This document shows positions 1-8,432 of a stretch of DNA of 64,000 nt, one piece after another; within the stretch, counting starts at the first letter, position 1; each line of letters starts with the position of its first letter. A program made the translations under genes and the position numbers. The stretch spans positions 62,001-126,000 of the forward strand of contig JACRCN010000004.1 in assembly GCA_016219005.1 (NCBI GenBank), read 5' to 3'. The notes below the pieces were generated by a model. That model was not told the origin of the DNA, did not search any database, and worked only from the letters and a program-made list of their open reading frames with translations. Source of the stretch: Deltaproteobacteria bacterium (lineage in GTDB: Bacteria > Desulfobacterota > Desulfobacteria > Desulfobacterales > SpSt-501).

Positions 1-893
1 TCGAGCGCAAGCTTCTTGGTCGCATCCAGGTGCGCTACGGCCCGAACCGTGCCGGAAAGTACGGCCTGCTCCAGCCGTTCGCCGACACCATCAAGATGAT
101 GACCAAGGAGGACATTGTCCCGGATGCGGCCGACCGCGTCATCTTTCTGCTGGCGCCGGCCGTGGTGGCCATCACGGCCCTGCTGATGTTTGCGGTGATC
201 CCCTTCGGCCCGGACATCACCGTTTACGGGCACCGGGTCCCGCTGGTGGTGACCGACATCAACGTGGGCCTGCTCTTCGTCTTCGCCCTTTCCTCGCTGG
301 GCGTTTACGGCGCGGCCCTGGGCGGCTGGTCGTCCAACTCCAAGTACAGCCTTCTGGGCGGCATCCGCGGGGCGGCCCAGATGGTGAGCTACGAGCTTGC
401 GCTCGGGCTGTCCCTCATCCCGGTCGTCATGGAGGCCGGCTCGTTCAGCCTGGTGGACATCGTCAACGCTCAGACCCAACTGCCCTACATCCTGCTTGAA
501 CCGGTGGCCTTCGCCATCTTCTTCATCAGCGCTTTGGCCGAGATCAAACGCATTCCCTTCGATCTGCCCGAGGCCGAAAACGAACTCGGCGCCGGTTTCC
601 ACACCGAGTACAGCGGCATGCGCTTCGGGCTGTTCTTTCTGGGGGAGTACGTGCACATGCAGGTGCTGGGGGGGTTGATCGCCGTGTTTTTCCTGGGGGG
701 CTGGCACGGCCCCCTGCTGCCGGGGCCGGTGTGGCTGGCGGTGAAGATCGTCCTGGTCTGCCTGGTCATGATCTGGATCCGCGGCACGCTGCCCAGGCTG
801 CGCTACGACCAACTGATGAACTTCGGCTGGAAAGTTTTGATCCCGGCCGCGCTGCTGAATGTGGTAGTGACCGGTGCGAGGCTGCTGTGGTAA
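1..893 (+). CDS. nuoH: NADH-quinone oxidoreductase subunit H (5' end missing)
   Basis: Membrane subunit H of complex I, which forms much of the quinone-binding cavity where the peripheral arm meets the membrane arm. The window opens inside the gene. The frame from base 3 begins ERKLLGRIQVRYGPNRAG, the conserved first-loop motif of NuoH, so roughly the first 40-60 residues lie upstream. The remaining 296 codons carry several hydrophobic helices and the conserved acidic loop FDLPEAENELGAGFHTEYSG that lines the quinone site. It ends with TAA at 891-893. It is the first visible gene of nuoHIJKLMN; a 124-base gap separates it from nuoI. Family assignment is secure. Confidence 0.97.
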   Translation, partial: ERKLLGRIQVRYGPNRAGKYGLLQPFADTIKMMTKEDIVPDAADRVIFLLAPAVVAITALLMFAVIPFGPDITVYGHRVPLVVTDINVGLLFVFALSSLGVYGAALGGWSSNSKYSLLGGIRGAAQMVSYELALGLSLIPVVMEAGSFSLVDIVNAQTQLPYILLEPVAFAIFFISALAEIKRIPFDLPEAENELGAGFHTEYSGMRFGLFFLGEYVHMQVLGGLIAVFFLGGWHGPLLPGPVWLAVKIVLVCLVMIWIRGTLPRLRYDQLMNFGWKVLIPAALLNVVVTGARLLW

Positions 894-1017
894 TGGAAGG
901 CTCCAGGGGGCCGGGGGGTCAAGTGAAAAAACCATGCCGGTGAATGTGGGGTTGCAGCGGAGCGGTTGGCCTGATCGGTCGCCGTTACTTGATTTACTTG
1001 CGGAGCAGGTTTGATCC

Positions 1018-1593
1018 ATGCGCGTTGATCTGATCGATAAGGTTCCATCCGGCGCGATAGGGACACTCTGGGAGGGCACCAAGGCCATCGCCGCGGGGTT
1101 TGCGACGACGCTGAAGCATGTCTTCCGCCCGCCCATTACGGAGGAATACCCCGAGTTCAGGCGGGTGCTGCCGGCGCGCACGCGCGCCCGCATCGTCCTC
1201 ACACGCGACCCGGACGGCGGCGAGCGCTGTGTCGCCTGCTACCTGTGCTCGGGCGTGTGCCCCGTGAGCTGCATCTCCATGCAGTCGGCCGAACGGACGG
1301 ACGGGCGGCGCTTTGCGGCCTGGTTCCGCATCAACTTCGCGCGCTGCATTTACTGCGGGCTGTGCGAGGAGGCCTGCCCGACCTCGGCCATCCAGCTGTC
1401 GCCGATGTTCGAAACCTGCGAGCGGGACATCCTCACGCTGGTCTATGAAAAAGAGGACCTTCTGGTGGATCACGGCGGCAAAGACCCGGACTACAATTTC
1501 TACCGGCATGCCGGAGTCGTGACGGCCATCGGCGGCAAGGGCGGTCACATCGACGAGGACCCGCCGGTGAACGTGAGAAGCAACATGCCATGA
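1018..1593 (+). CDS. nuoI: NADH-quinone oxidoreductase subunit I (2x[4Fe-4S] ferredoxin-like)
   Basis: Peripheral-arm subunit that carries clusters N6a and N6b and passes electrons toward the quinone-adjacent cluster N2. The 191 aa protein has two classic CxxCxxCxxxCP motifs: CVACYLCSGVCP around residue 75 and CIYCGLCEEACP around residue 115. Length is normal to slightly long for NuoI. The ATG at 1018 is the first good start. The stop overlaps the nuoJ start (ATGA), so the two are probably translationally coupled. Confidence 0.97.
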   Translation: MRVDLIDKVPSGAIGTLWEGTKAIAAGFATTLKHVFRPPITEEYPEFRRVLPARTRARIVLTRDPDGGERCVACYLCSGVCPVSCISMQSAERTDGRRFAAWFRINFARCIYCGLCEEACPTSAIQLSPMFETCERDILTLVYEKEDLLVDHGGKDPDYNFYRHAGVVTAIGGKGGHIDEDPPVNVRSNMP

Positions 1594-2099
1594 ACCTTTT
1601 CAATATACTCTTTTACAGCATCGCACTGTTGATCGTGGTGTCCACGGGGCTCGCCGTCACCCGGCGCAACCTGGTGCATGCCGTGATCTACCTGATCATG
1701 TCCTTCTTCGGGAGCGCCTTCGTATTTTACCTGTTCGGTGCCCCGTTTCTGGCAGCACTCATGGTCATCGTTTACGCCGGGGCCATCATGATCCTGTTTC
1801 TCTTCATCATCATGATGCTGCGCGTGGAAACGCCGGAGGAGCAGCTGTTTCCCGCGCGCCAGATGTGGCCGGCGGTGGCCGTGGCGGCCGGCTACCTGGT
1901 CGTCGGCGCGCTCCTCGCGGCGCACGACCCGGCGGCCGGGGCGGTGTTGGGCCCGGCGCAGACCGAGCCGGCCGTGTTCGGCGCCTATGTGTTCCGCAAC
2001 ACCTGGCTGGCGGTCGAGGTGACCTCGCTGCTCCTGCTGGTGGCGCTGATCGGGGCGCTTTTCATCGGCAAACGGCCCACCCACGAGAGTGAGGAGTGA
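1590..2099 (+). CDS. nuoJ: NADH-quinone oxidoreductase subunit J
   Basis: Antiporter-module membrane subunit of complex I. The 169 aa protein is almost entirely hydrophobic, with about five transmembrane helices. The conserved third helix VIYAGAIMILFLFIIMM contains the Gly/Ala-rich stretch that forms a pi-bulge in known structures. The start overlaps the nuoI stop by four bases and nuoK follows directly. Length and gene order match nuoJ. Confidence 0.95.
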   Translation: MNLFNILFYSIALLIVVSTGLAVTRRNLVHAVIYLIMSFFGSAFVFYLFGAPFLAALMVIVYAGAIMILFLFIIMMLRVETPEEQLFPARQMWPAVAVAAGYLVVGALLAAHDPAAGAVLGPAQTEPAVFGAYVFRNTWLAVEVTSLLLLVALIGALFIGKRPTHESEE

Positions 2100-2100
2100 G

Positions 2101-2406
2101 ATGGCGGGGATCCCCTTCGGCCATGTGCTGGCGCTCTCCGGCATCCTTGTCGCGCTGGGGGTGGCTTGCGCGACGGCCCGCCGCAACCTGATCATGATCC
2201 TGCTGGGGGTCGAGATCATGCTGAACGGCGCGTCCATCGCCTTTGCCGCCGCAGCACTGCGCTGGCAGCAGCTCGAGGGGCAGGCCTTCGTGCTCTTCAT
2301 CATCGCGATCGCGGCGGCCGAGGTTTCCGTGGGCTTGGCGCTGATCGTCCATCTCTACCATCGCACGGGGTCGCTCGACCCTGAAAAATTCAACATGTTG
2401 AAATGA
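2101..2406 (+). CDS. nuoK: NADH-quinone oxidoreductase subunit K
   Basis: Small three-helix membrane subunit of complex I, 101 aa from this start. The conserved RRNLIMILLGVEIMLNG segment contains the buried Glu of helix 2 implicated in proton transfer (GVEIML). The second conserved Glu, in the AAAEVSVGLAL helix, is also present. I chose the ATG at 2101 because GAGGAG lies just upstream, it falls one base after the nuoJ stop, and it gives the usual length of about 100 aa. A GTG at 2089 in the same frame is less likely. Confidence 0.95.
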   Translation: MAGIPFGHVLALSGILVALGVACATARRNLIMILLGVEIMLNGASIAFAAAALRWQQLEGQAFVLFIIAIAAAEVSVGLALIVHLYHRTGSLDPEKFNMLK

Positions 2407-2410
2407 CCCG

Positions 2411-4309
2411 ATGACCTATCCCGCCGCCGCAGACCTGACGTTGACCGCCGCCATCGCCGCCACCGCCTTGCCTTTGGCGGCATTCGCGGTCATCCTGCTG
2501 CTGACCCGCGGCTTCCCGCGGCTTTCCGCCGCACTCTCGATCGCCGCCATCAGTGTGGCGCTCGTCTGCGCCGGGCTCCTGCTCGTCCGCCACGGGCACC
2601 TCGAAACGCCGCTCGAATACTCCACCCTCTGGATGGCCGGCGGCGACATCGTCGTGCGCGTCGGGTTCCTCATCGACCCGCTGAGCCTGCTCATGCTCAT
2701 GATCGTGGCCGTTATCTGCTTCCTGGTGCAGGTGTACTCGCTCGGCTACATGGCGGGGGATCCGGGGTTCGCGAGGTACTACGCCTTCATGTCGCTGTTC
2801 GCCTGGGCCATGATGAACCTGACCCTCGCTGCGAGCCTGCTGCAGCTTTACATTTTCTGGGAGCTCGTGGGCCTGTCCTCCTATCTGCTGATCGGCTTCT
2901 GGTACGAGAAGTTCAGCGCCAGCGAGGCGGGCAAGAAGGCCTTCGTGATGACCCGGCTGGGGGACGTGGCCTTTTTCATCGGCATCCTGCTCGTCCTGCT
3001 CAACTTCGGCAACCTGAGCATCCTGGAGCTCAACAGCCCCCGGGCCGGGTTCCTGCCCCCGGCGGTGGTCACGGTCTCAGCGCTCCTGATCTTCGGCGGC
3101 ATCGTCGGCAAGAGCGCCCAGTTCCCGCTGCTCACCTGGCTGCCGGATGCGATGGAAGGCCCGACTCCGGTGAGCGCGCTGCTGCACTCGGCCACCATGG
3201 TGGCGGCCGGGGTTTACCTGCTGGCCCGCCTTTTTCCCTTTTTCAGCATGTCGCCCGCGGCGCTGCAGGTCTGTCTGGCGGTGGGGGCGGTGAGCATGCT
3301 GCTGTCGGCCACCATGGCCATGGTGAGCCGGGACATCAAGCAGGTCTGGGCCTATTCCACCATCAGCCAGCTGGGGCTGATGATCATGGGGCTTGCGGCC
3401 GGCGACTACGTGGCGGGTGTCTTCCACCTCACCACCCACGCGGGGTTCAAGGCGCTGCTCTTCCTATGTGCGGGGGTCTTCATCCACGCCTGCGGCGGGA
3501 ACGACATGTTCGAGATCGGGCGCCGGGGCGCGCGGCACCTGAAAATCCCGATGATCTGTATGATCATTGCGGCGGCGGCCCTGTCGGGGGTCCCGCCGCT
3601 TTCGGGCTTTTTCAGCAAGGAGCTGATCCTTGCGGCCCTGGCCGGGCGGCCCAGCCCGATCTGGCTCGCGGCCGGCCTCCTGGGCGCGTTTCTGACGACC
3701 TATTACACCTTCCGGCTCATCTTTATCATCCTGTTTCCGCGGGGTGAGGCGCAGGCTAAGGACGCCCATGCCGACGGGCATAATTCCGAGGCGGGCTACC
3801 GGGTGATGGCCGCGCCATTGATCGTTCTGGCCGCCGTCACCGGAGTGCTCGGTTTCGGCGGACATGCGCTCGGCCGGTTTTTGCTGCAGGGATTCCCCGG
3901 GCCGGTGCCCGGGGCCGGCCACCCCACGTGGCTGCCTTTCGCCGCCCTCGGTGCCACGGCCGCCGCGGTGGGGCTGGCGTGGTTCGAATTCGGCCGCCGG
4001 GGCGCGGACCAGGTGGGGTTCGTTGAGCGGGTGGAGCCGTTGCGCGAATTGTTCCGCCGGCGCTGGTACATCGACGACGCCTACCGCTGGCTGCTGGACC
4101 ACGTGCTCTACCGGGTGTTCTCGGCCTTCTGCGCCAAGAACGACCAGAAAGTCATCGACGGCGCCGTGGACGGCCTGGGCGGCAGCATGGCCGCCGCCGG
4201 GCGGATCCTGGCGGTGCTTCACACCGGCTCCGTTCAGTTCCGCCTGCTGGTCGTTTCCGTGGTGCTGATTCTCCTGGGGTTATATTATTTTGTCTATCCA
4301 CTGAATTAG
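2411..4309 (+). CDS. nuoL: NADH-quinone oxidoreductase subunit L
   Basis: Distal antiporter-like subunit of complex I with the long lateral helix. At 632 aa it is the usual length for NuoL. Visible family motifs include FWELVGLSSYLLIGFWY, the KSAQFPLLTWLPDAMEGPTPVSALLHSATMV block with the key Lys and His residues, and the DIKQVWAYSTISQLGLM segment. The C-terminal portion after residue 500 has an amphipathic stretch and a last transmembrane helix, as expected. It starts five bases after the nuoK stop. Confidence 0.97.
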   Translation: MTYPAAADLTLTAAIAATALPLAAFAVILLLTRGFPRLSAALSIAAISVALVCAGLLLVRHGHLETPLEYSTLWMAGGDIVVRVGFLIDPLSLLMLMIVAVICFLVQVYSLGYMAGDPGFARYYAFMSLFAWAMMNLTLAASLLQLYIFWELVGLSSYLLIGFWYEKFSASEAGKKAFVMTRLGDVAFFIGILLVLLNFGNLSILELNSPRAGFLPPAVVTVSALLIFGGIVGKSAQFPLLTWLPDAMEGPTPVSALLHSATMVAAGVYLLARLFPFFSMSPAALQVCLAVGAVSMLLSATMAMVSRDIKQVWAYSTISQLGLMIMGLAAGDYVAGVFHLTTHAGFKALLFLCAGVFIHACGGNDMFEIGRRGARHLKIPMICMIIAAAALSGVPPLSGFFSKELILAALAGRPSPIWLAAGLLGAFLTTYYTFRLIFIILFPRGEAQAKDAHADGHNSEAGYRVMAAPLIVLAAVTGVLGFGGHALGRFLLQGFPGPVPGAGHPTWLPFAALGATAAAVGLAWFEFGRRGADQVGFVERVEPLRELFRRRWYIDDAYRWLLDHVLYRVFSAFCAKNDQKVIDGAVDGLGGSMAAAGRILAVLHTGSVQFRLLVVSVVLILLGLYYFVYPLN

Positions 4310-4313
4310 AAGC

Positions 4314-5786
4314 ATGGAATTCTCGAACTTCCCATACCTGACCGCGATCCTGCTGAGCTGCGTTTTCGGCCTGCTGATCATCTTGTTTCTTCCCGACGAA
4401 AAGAAGCAGGCGATCAAGCAGATCAGCGCGGTGTTCTCCGGCCTGACGCTGGTGCTGTCGCTCGTCGTCTTCTGCACGTACGACACGGGCCGGGCGGGGC
4501 TGCAGTTCGCCGAGCGGGTCACCTGGGTGCCGTCGCTCGGCATCAGCTACTTCAATGCCGCCGACGGGTTCAGCCTGCCCATGATCCTGCTGACCGGGAT
4601 CGTTTTCTTCACCGGGGTGCTCACCATGCGGGAGCTCGAACTCCGGGTGAAGGAGTTCTATGCGCTCTACTTCCTGCTCGTGACCGGGGTCTTCGGACTC
4701 TTCATGAGCTTTGACCTGTTCTTCATCTTCATCTGGTACGACGTGTCTCTGTTCCCGATGTACCTGTTGATCGCCGTGTGGGGCAGCACGCGCAAGGAGT
4801 ACGGCGCGATGAAGCTCACCCTGTACCTGCTCGCGGGCAGCGCGCTTATCCTGCCGGCGATCATCTACCTGCACGTGGCGGCGGGGGGCACGAGCTTCGA
4901 TATCACCGCTCTCATGCGGCCGGGGACCTTTTCCCCGTTCCAGCAGAAGCTCGCCTTCCTGCTGCTCTTCATCGGATTCGGCATCCTGGCCGGCGTCTGG
5001 CCGTTCCACACCTGGTCGCCGGTCGGCCACGTGGCCGCCCCCACCGCGGTGAGCATGGTACACGCCGGTGTCCTCATGAAGATCGGCGCCTTCGGGGTGC
5101 TGCGGGTCGCCATCTTCCTCTGCCCGGAGGGTTGGAAGTTCTGGGCGCCGCTGATGGCAACGCTGGCCGTGATCGGCATTGTCTACGGCGCCCTGGCCGC
5201 GCTGAGCCAGACCGATCTCAAGTTCGTGGTCGGCTACTCGAGCGTCTCCCACATGGGCATCGTCGGCCTGGGGCTCTCCACCCTGACCGTGGACGGATTG
5301 AACGGTGCGGTCTTCCAGATGTTCGCGCACGGCATCATGACCGCACTCTTTTTCTCGGCCATCGGCTACATCTACGATCGGACCCACACCAAGATGATCC
5401 CCGAGCTGGGGGGCTTGAGCCGCGTCATGCCCAAGGCCTCCGGCTATTTCATCCTGGCGGCTTTAACCGGCATCGGTGTCCCCTGCCTGGCGAGCTTCTG
5501 GGGCGAACTGGTGGTGTTCATCGCGGCCTTCAAGACCTACCCCGTGGCGGGTGTTTCGGCCGTGGGGGCCCTCGTCATCGGCGCGCTGTTCATGCTGCGG
5601 GTGGTGCAGCGGGCTTTTTACGGTCCGATGCAGGCGAAGTTCGCCCACCTCGCCGACATCCCCTTCCACCTGGGGATCCCGCGCATGATCCTGGCGGCGG
5701 TGATCGTGTTCTTCGGGCTTTTCCCGTCGGTGCTGTTCGACGTGATCGACTCGGCCGCCGTGCCGTTCATGCGGGGGCTGCCATGA
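4314..5786 (+). CDS. nuoM: NADH-quinone oxidoreductase subunit M
   Basis: Antiporter-like membrane subunit of complex I, 490 aa. Motifs include FIWYDVSLFPMYLLI, with the proton-channel Glu of other NuoM proteins replaced by an Asp in WYD (other sites not checked). The WPFHTWSPVGHVAAPTAVSM block and the QTDLKFVVGYSSVSHMG block are also present. It starts four bases after the nuoL stop, and its TGA overlaps the nuoN ATG. Long antisense and alternate-frame ORFs over this gene are GC-bias shadows. Confidence 0.96.
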   Translation: MEFSNFPYLTAILLSCVFGLLIILFLPDEKKQAIKQISAVFSGLTLVLSLVVFCTYDTGRAGLQFAERVTWVPSLGISYFNAADGFSLPMILLTGIVFFTGVLTMRELELRVKEFYALYFLLVTGVFGLFMSFDLFFIFIWYDVSLFPMYLLIAVWGSTRKEYGAMKLTLYLLAGSALILPAIIYLHVAAGGTSFDITALMRPGTFSPFQQKLAFLLLFIGFGILAGVWPFHTWSPVGHVAAPTAVSMVHAGVLMKIGAFGVLRVAIFLCPEGWKFWAPLMATLAVIGIVYGALAALSQTDLKFVVGYSSVSHMGIVGLGLSTLTVDGLNGAVFQMFAHGIMTALFFSAIGYIYDRTHTKMIPELGGLSRVMPKASGYFILAALTGIGVPCLASFWGELVVFIAAFKTYPVAGVSAVGALVIGALFMLRVVQRAFYGPMQAKFAHLADIPFHLGIPRMILAAVIVFFGLFPSVLFDVIDSAAVPFMRGLP

Positions 5787-7207
5787 ACGGCTGGGCGCTG
5801 TTCGGACCGGAGCTTTTCGTATTTGGCGCAGCGCTCGTTTTCCTGGCGCTCTGCCTGGTCAAGTCTCCCAGCCCGCGGCGGGACTTCATGGTTGCGCTGT
5901 CCCTGGCTGCGCTGGTGGTGGTGGCCGGCCTGGCGGCGCTGAAGGCCCAGGGCACGCTGTTTGCGGAGGCCTACCGCGTCGACCTCTTCTCCCAGGTCTT
6001 CAAGGTGCTGCTCGCCCTGGGGCTGTTCCTGGTGATCTGCCTGTGCAGCCGGCTGAACGGCGTCGAGGCCCGCCACCACCCCGAGTTCTACCTGCTGCTT
6101 TTCATCTGCACCCTGGCCATGATGCTGCTGTCGAGCGCCGTACATCTGCTGAGCATCTACATCGCCTTGGAGTTGTCGAGCTATTCGCTCTACGTGCTGG
6201 TGTCCCTGCGCCGGGCGCGGCAGATGGCGATGGAGGCGTCGCTGAAATTCTTCCTCGTGGGCATCACGGCATCGGCCGTGATGCTGCTCGGCCTGGCGCT
6301 GCTCTATGGGGCGACCGGCGCCGTTACCGTGCACGAACTCGCCCGTATCCTGCCGGGTGCCGCGGACCGACCCCTGGTCCAGGTCGGCCTCATGCTCACC
6401 CTGTGCGGGTTTTTCTTCAAACTCGCCGTTTTCCCGTTCCACGTCTGGGCTCCCGACGTCTACCAGGGCGCCGCCCATCCGGCGACCGCCTTTATCGCCA
6501 CCGCCTCGAAAATCGGCGCGGTGGCCGTGCTGGTTCGCCTGGCCGCCGCGAGCGAGGAGAGCGGCACCTACCTCGCCCATGCCCTCGTGGCGCTTTCGAT
6601 CCTGTCCATGACCGTCGGGAATCTCGCGGCCATCGCCCAGAAGGACCTGAAGCGGATGTTCGCCTACTCCAGCATCGCCCAGGCCGGCTACGTCCTGATC
6701 GGCATTCTGAGCATGAGTCCCGACGGCTATGCCGCCGCCATCTTCTACTGCCTGGCGCTGCTGGTGATGAAGTTCACCGGCTTCCTGGTGCTGGTCGCGG
6801 TGGCCTTCGACGGCGCCAACATCGAGATCGCCGAGCTCGCCGGCCTGCACCGCCGGTCGCCGCTGCTCGCCATGGCCCTCATGACGTCGCTCTTCTCGCT
6901 CGCCGGCATTCCGCCGACGATCGGGTTCACGGGCAAGTTCCTGATCTTCAACGCCGCCATCGCGCAGGGGCACCTGCCGCTGGTCCTCATCGCGATGGTG
7001 AACGTGGTCATCTCCCTTTACTACTACCTGATGGTCGTGAAGGCCGCCTACCTGCTGGAACCCGCACTCGATCCGCCGCCGATGCAATTGCCGGCTGCGG
7101 TCAATGTGCTCGCCGTCGCGCTGGTCGCCTTCATGGTGGTCTTCGGGGTCTATCCCCAGGCCTTCATCGAAATGGCGCGGTTCGCCGCCGCCGCGCTTTT
7201 AAAATGA
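5783..7207 (+). CDS. nuoN: NADH-quinone oxidoreductase subunit N
   Basis: Antiporter-like membrane subunit closest to NuoJ/K, 474 aa. Family blocks are ELSSYSLYVLVSL, FFFKLAVFPFHVWAPDVYQGA and AQKDLKRMFAYSSIAQAGYVL. The open frame runs back to 4778, but the true start is the ATG at 5783: it overlaps the nuoM stop and begins the first hydrophobic helix. It is the last nuo gene; the next gene follows after 54 bases and is functionally unrelated. Confidence 0.96.
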   Translation: MNGWALFGPELFVFGAALVFLALCLVKSPSPRRDFMVALSLAALVVVAGLAALKAQGTLFAEAYRVDLFSQVFKVLLALGLFLVICLCSRLNGVEARHHPEFYLLLFICTLAMMLLSSAVHLLSIYIALELSSYSLYVLVSLRRARQMAMEASLKFFLVGITASAVMLLGLALLYGATGAVTVHELARILPGAADRPLVQVGLMLTLCGFFFKLAVFPFHVWAPDVYQGAAHPATAFIATASKIGAVAVLVRLAAASEESGTYLAHALVALSILSMTVGNLAAIAQKDLKRMFAYSSIAQAGYVLIGILSMSPDGYAAAIFYCLALLVMKFTGFLVLVAVAFDGANIEIAELAGLHRRSPLLAMALMTSLFSLAGIPPTIGFTGKFLIFNAAIAQGHLPLVLIAMVNVVISLYYYLMVVKAAYLLEPALDPPPMQLPAAVNVLAVALVAFMVVFGVYPQAFIEMARFAAAALLK

Positions 7208-7261
7208 TCCATCCCCAAACCCGAAACAACGATATCTTTCAGTCCTGGAAAGGATTCACCC

Positions 7262-8389
7262 ATGAGCAACCTGTTTGAATCGGCTCGCATCAACACCATG
7301 TCGCTTGCGAATCGCTTCGTGCGCTCCGCCACCTGGGAAGGCTTGGCGACGGTCGACGGGGCGGTGACCCCGGAGCTGGTTAAGGCGATCGGGGCGTTGG
7401 CCCGGGGCGGGGTGGGGCTGATCATCAGCAGCCACGCCTATGTGCGGCCGGATGGCCAGGCCGGGCCCCGGCAACTCGGCGCTTTCAAGGACGAATTCGT
7501 ACCCGGCCTGCGGCGGATGGCGGCGGCCGCCCGCGAAAACGGAGCGAGAATGGTGCTCCAGCTGGCCCATGCCGGCTGTTTCGCCGCTGAGCAGCTGACC
7601 GGCGGCAGGCCGCTCGCCGTCTCCGCCGCCGTGGAACCCGCCGACATCCCGGGCCGGGAGATAAGCGCAGCCGGCATCCGGGATCTGGTGCGCGCCTTTG
7701 CCGATGCGGCCCGCCGGGCAAAAGCGGCGGGTTTCGACGGGGTGCAGATCCATGCCGCCCACGGCTATCTGCTGAGCCAGTTCCTCTCCCCGCGCTTCAA
7801 CCGCAGGACCGATGCCTATGGCGGCGACATTCGTCATCGTTCGCGCGCTCCGGTCGAAGTGATCGAGGCCGTACGCGAGGTGCTGGGCCGGGACACCCCG
7901 CTGCTCGTCAAGATGAACTGCCGGGACGGCGCAGAGGGCGGGCTGGAGCTGGACGATGCGATCCAGGCAGCGGTTTTGCTGCAGGAGGCCGGGGCCGACG
8001 CCATCGAGATCAGCAGCGGGCTGCCGCGCTTCTCGAAGTTCACCGCCGCCCGCCCCGGCATCGACTCCGAGGAGAAGGAAGCCTATCACCAGGAGGAGGC
8101 CCGGGCCTTCAAACAACGCCTGAAGGCCCGGCTGATCCTCGTCGGCGGCATCCGGTCGTTTGCGGTGGCCGAGCGGTTGGTGAGCGGGGGCGTTTGCGAC
8201 TTCATCTCCATGAGCCGGCCTTTCATCCGGGAGCCGGGCTTGGTGAACCGTTGGAAGTCCGGCGACCGTCAGCCGGCCGCCTGCACCTCCGACAACCTCT
8301 GCTACGGGCCCATCCGCAAGGGGGGCGGCTTCTACTGCGTGACCGCCGAGCTGGGGAAATCGACATCCATGGGCCGGCCCAAAACGTGA
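7262..8389 (+). CDS. NADH:flavin oxidoreductase, Old Yellow Enzyme family
   Basis: Predicted FMN-dependent ene-reductase/oxidoreductase with a TIM barrel, 375 aa. Evidence includes the N-terminal NRFVRSATWEG block, the HAAHGYLLSQFLSPRFNRRTDAYGG motif that holds the substrate-binding His and catalytic region, and the C-terminal GGIRS...FISMSRPFIREP phosphate-binding segment. The C-terminus has three cysteines (CTSDNLC, then C eleven residues later); I do not see the four-Cys Fe-S motif of the long dienoyl-CoA reductases. Substrate is unknown. It may share a transcript with glpD, 43 bases downstream. Confidence 0.85.
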   Translation: MSNLFESARINTMSLANRFVRSATWEGLATVDGAVTPELVKAIGALARGGVGLIISSHAYVRPDGQAGPRQLGAFKDEFVPGLRRMAAAARENGARMVLQLAHAGCFAAEQLTGGRPLAVSAAVEPADIPGREISAAGIRDLVRAFADAARRAKAAGFDGVQIHAAHGYLLSQFLSPRFNRRTDAYGGDIRHRSRAPVEVIEAVREVLGRDTPLLVKMNCRDGAEGGLELDDAIQAAVLLQEAGADAIEISSGLPRFSKFTAARPGIDSEEKEAYHQEEARAFKQRLKARLILVGGIRSFAVAERLVSGGVCDFISMSRPFIREPGLVNRWKSGDRQPAACTSDNLCYGPIRKGGGFYCVTAELGKSTSMGRPKT

Positions 8390-8432
8390 TCCGGGGCATC
8401 CGTGCTGCAACCGGGGTTCCGATCGGAATCGC

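Noticed and set aside
4152..5387. Long antisense ORF (411 codons) opposite nuoL/nuoM, and similar long ORFs opposite nuoN, lon and glcD
   Set aside because: High GC makes stop codons rare in the antisense frames. The translations are low-complexity His/Arg/Gly-rich and match no family, while the sense frames encode clear proteins.
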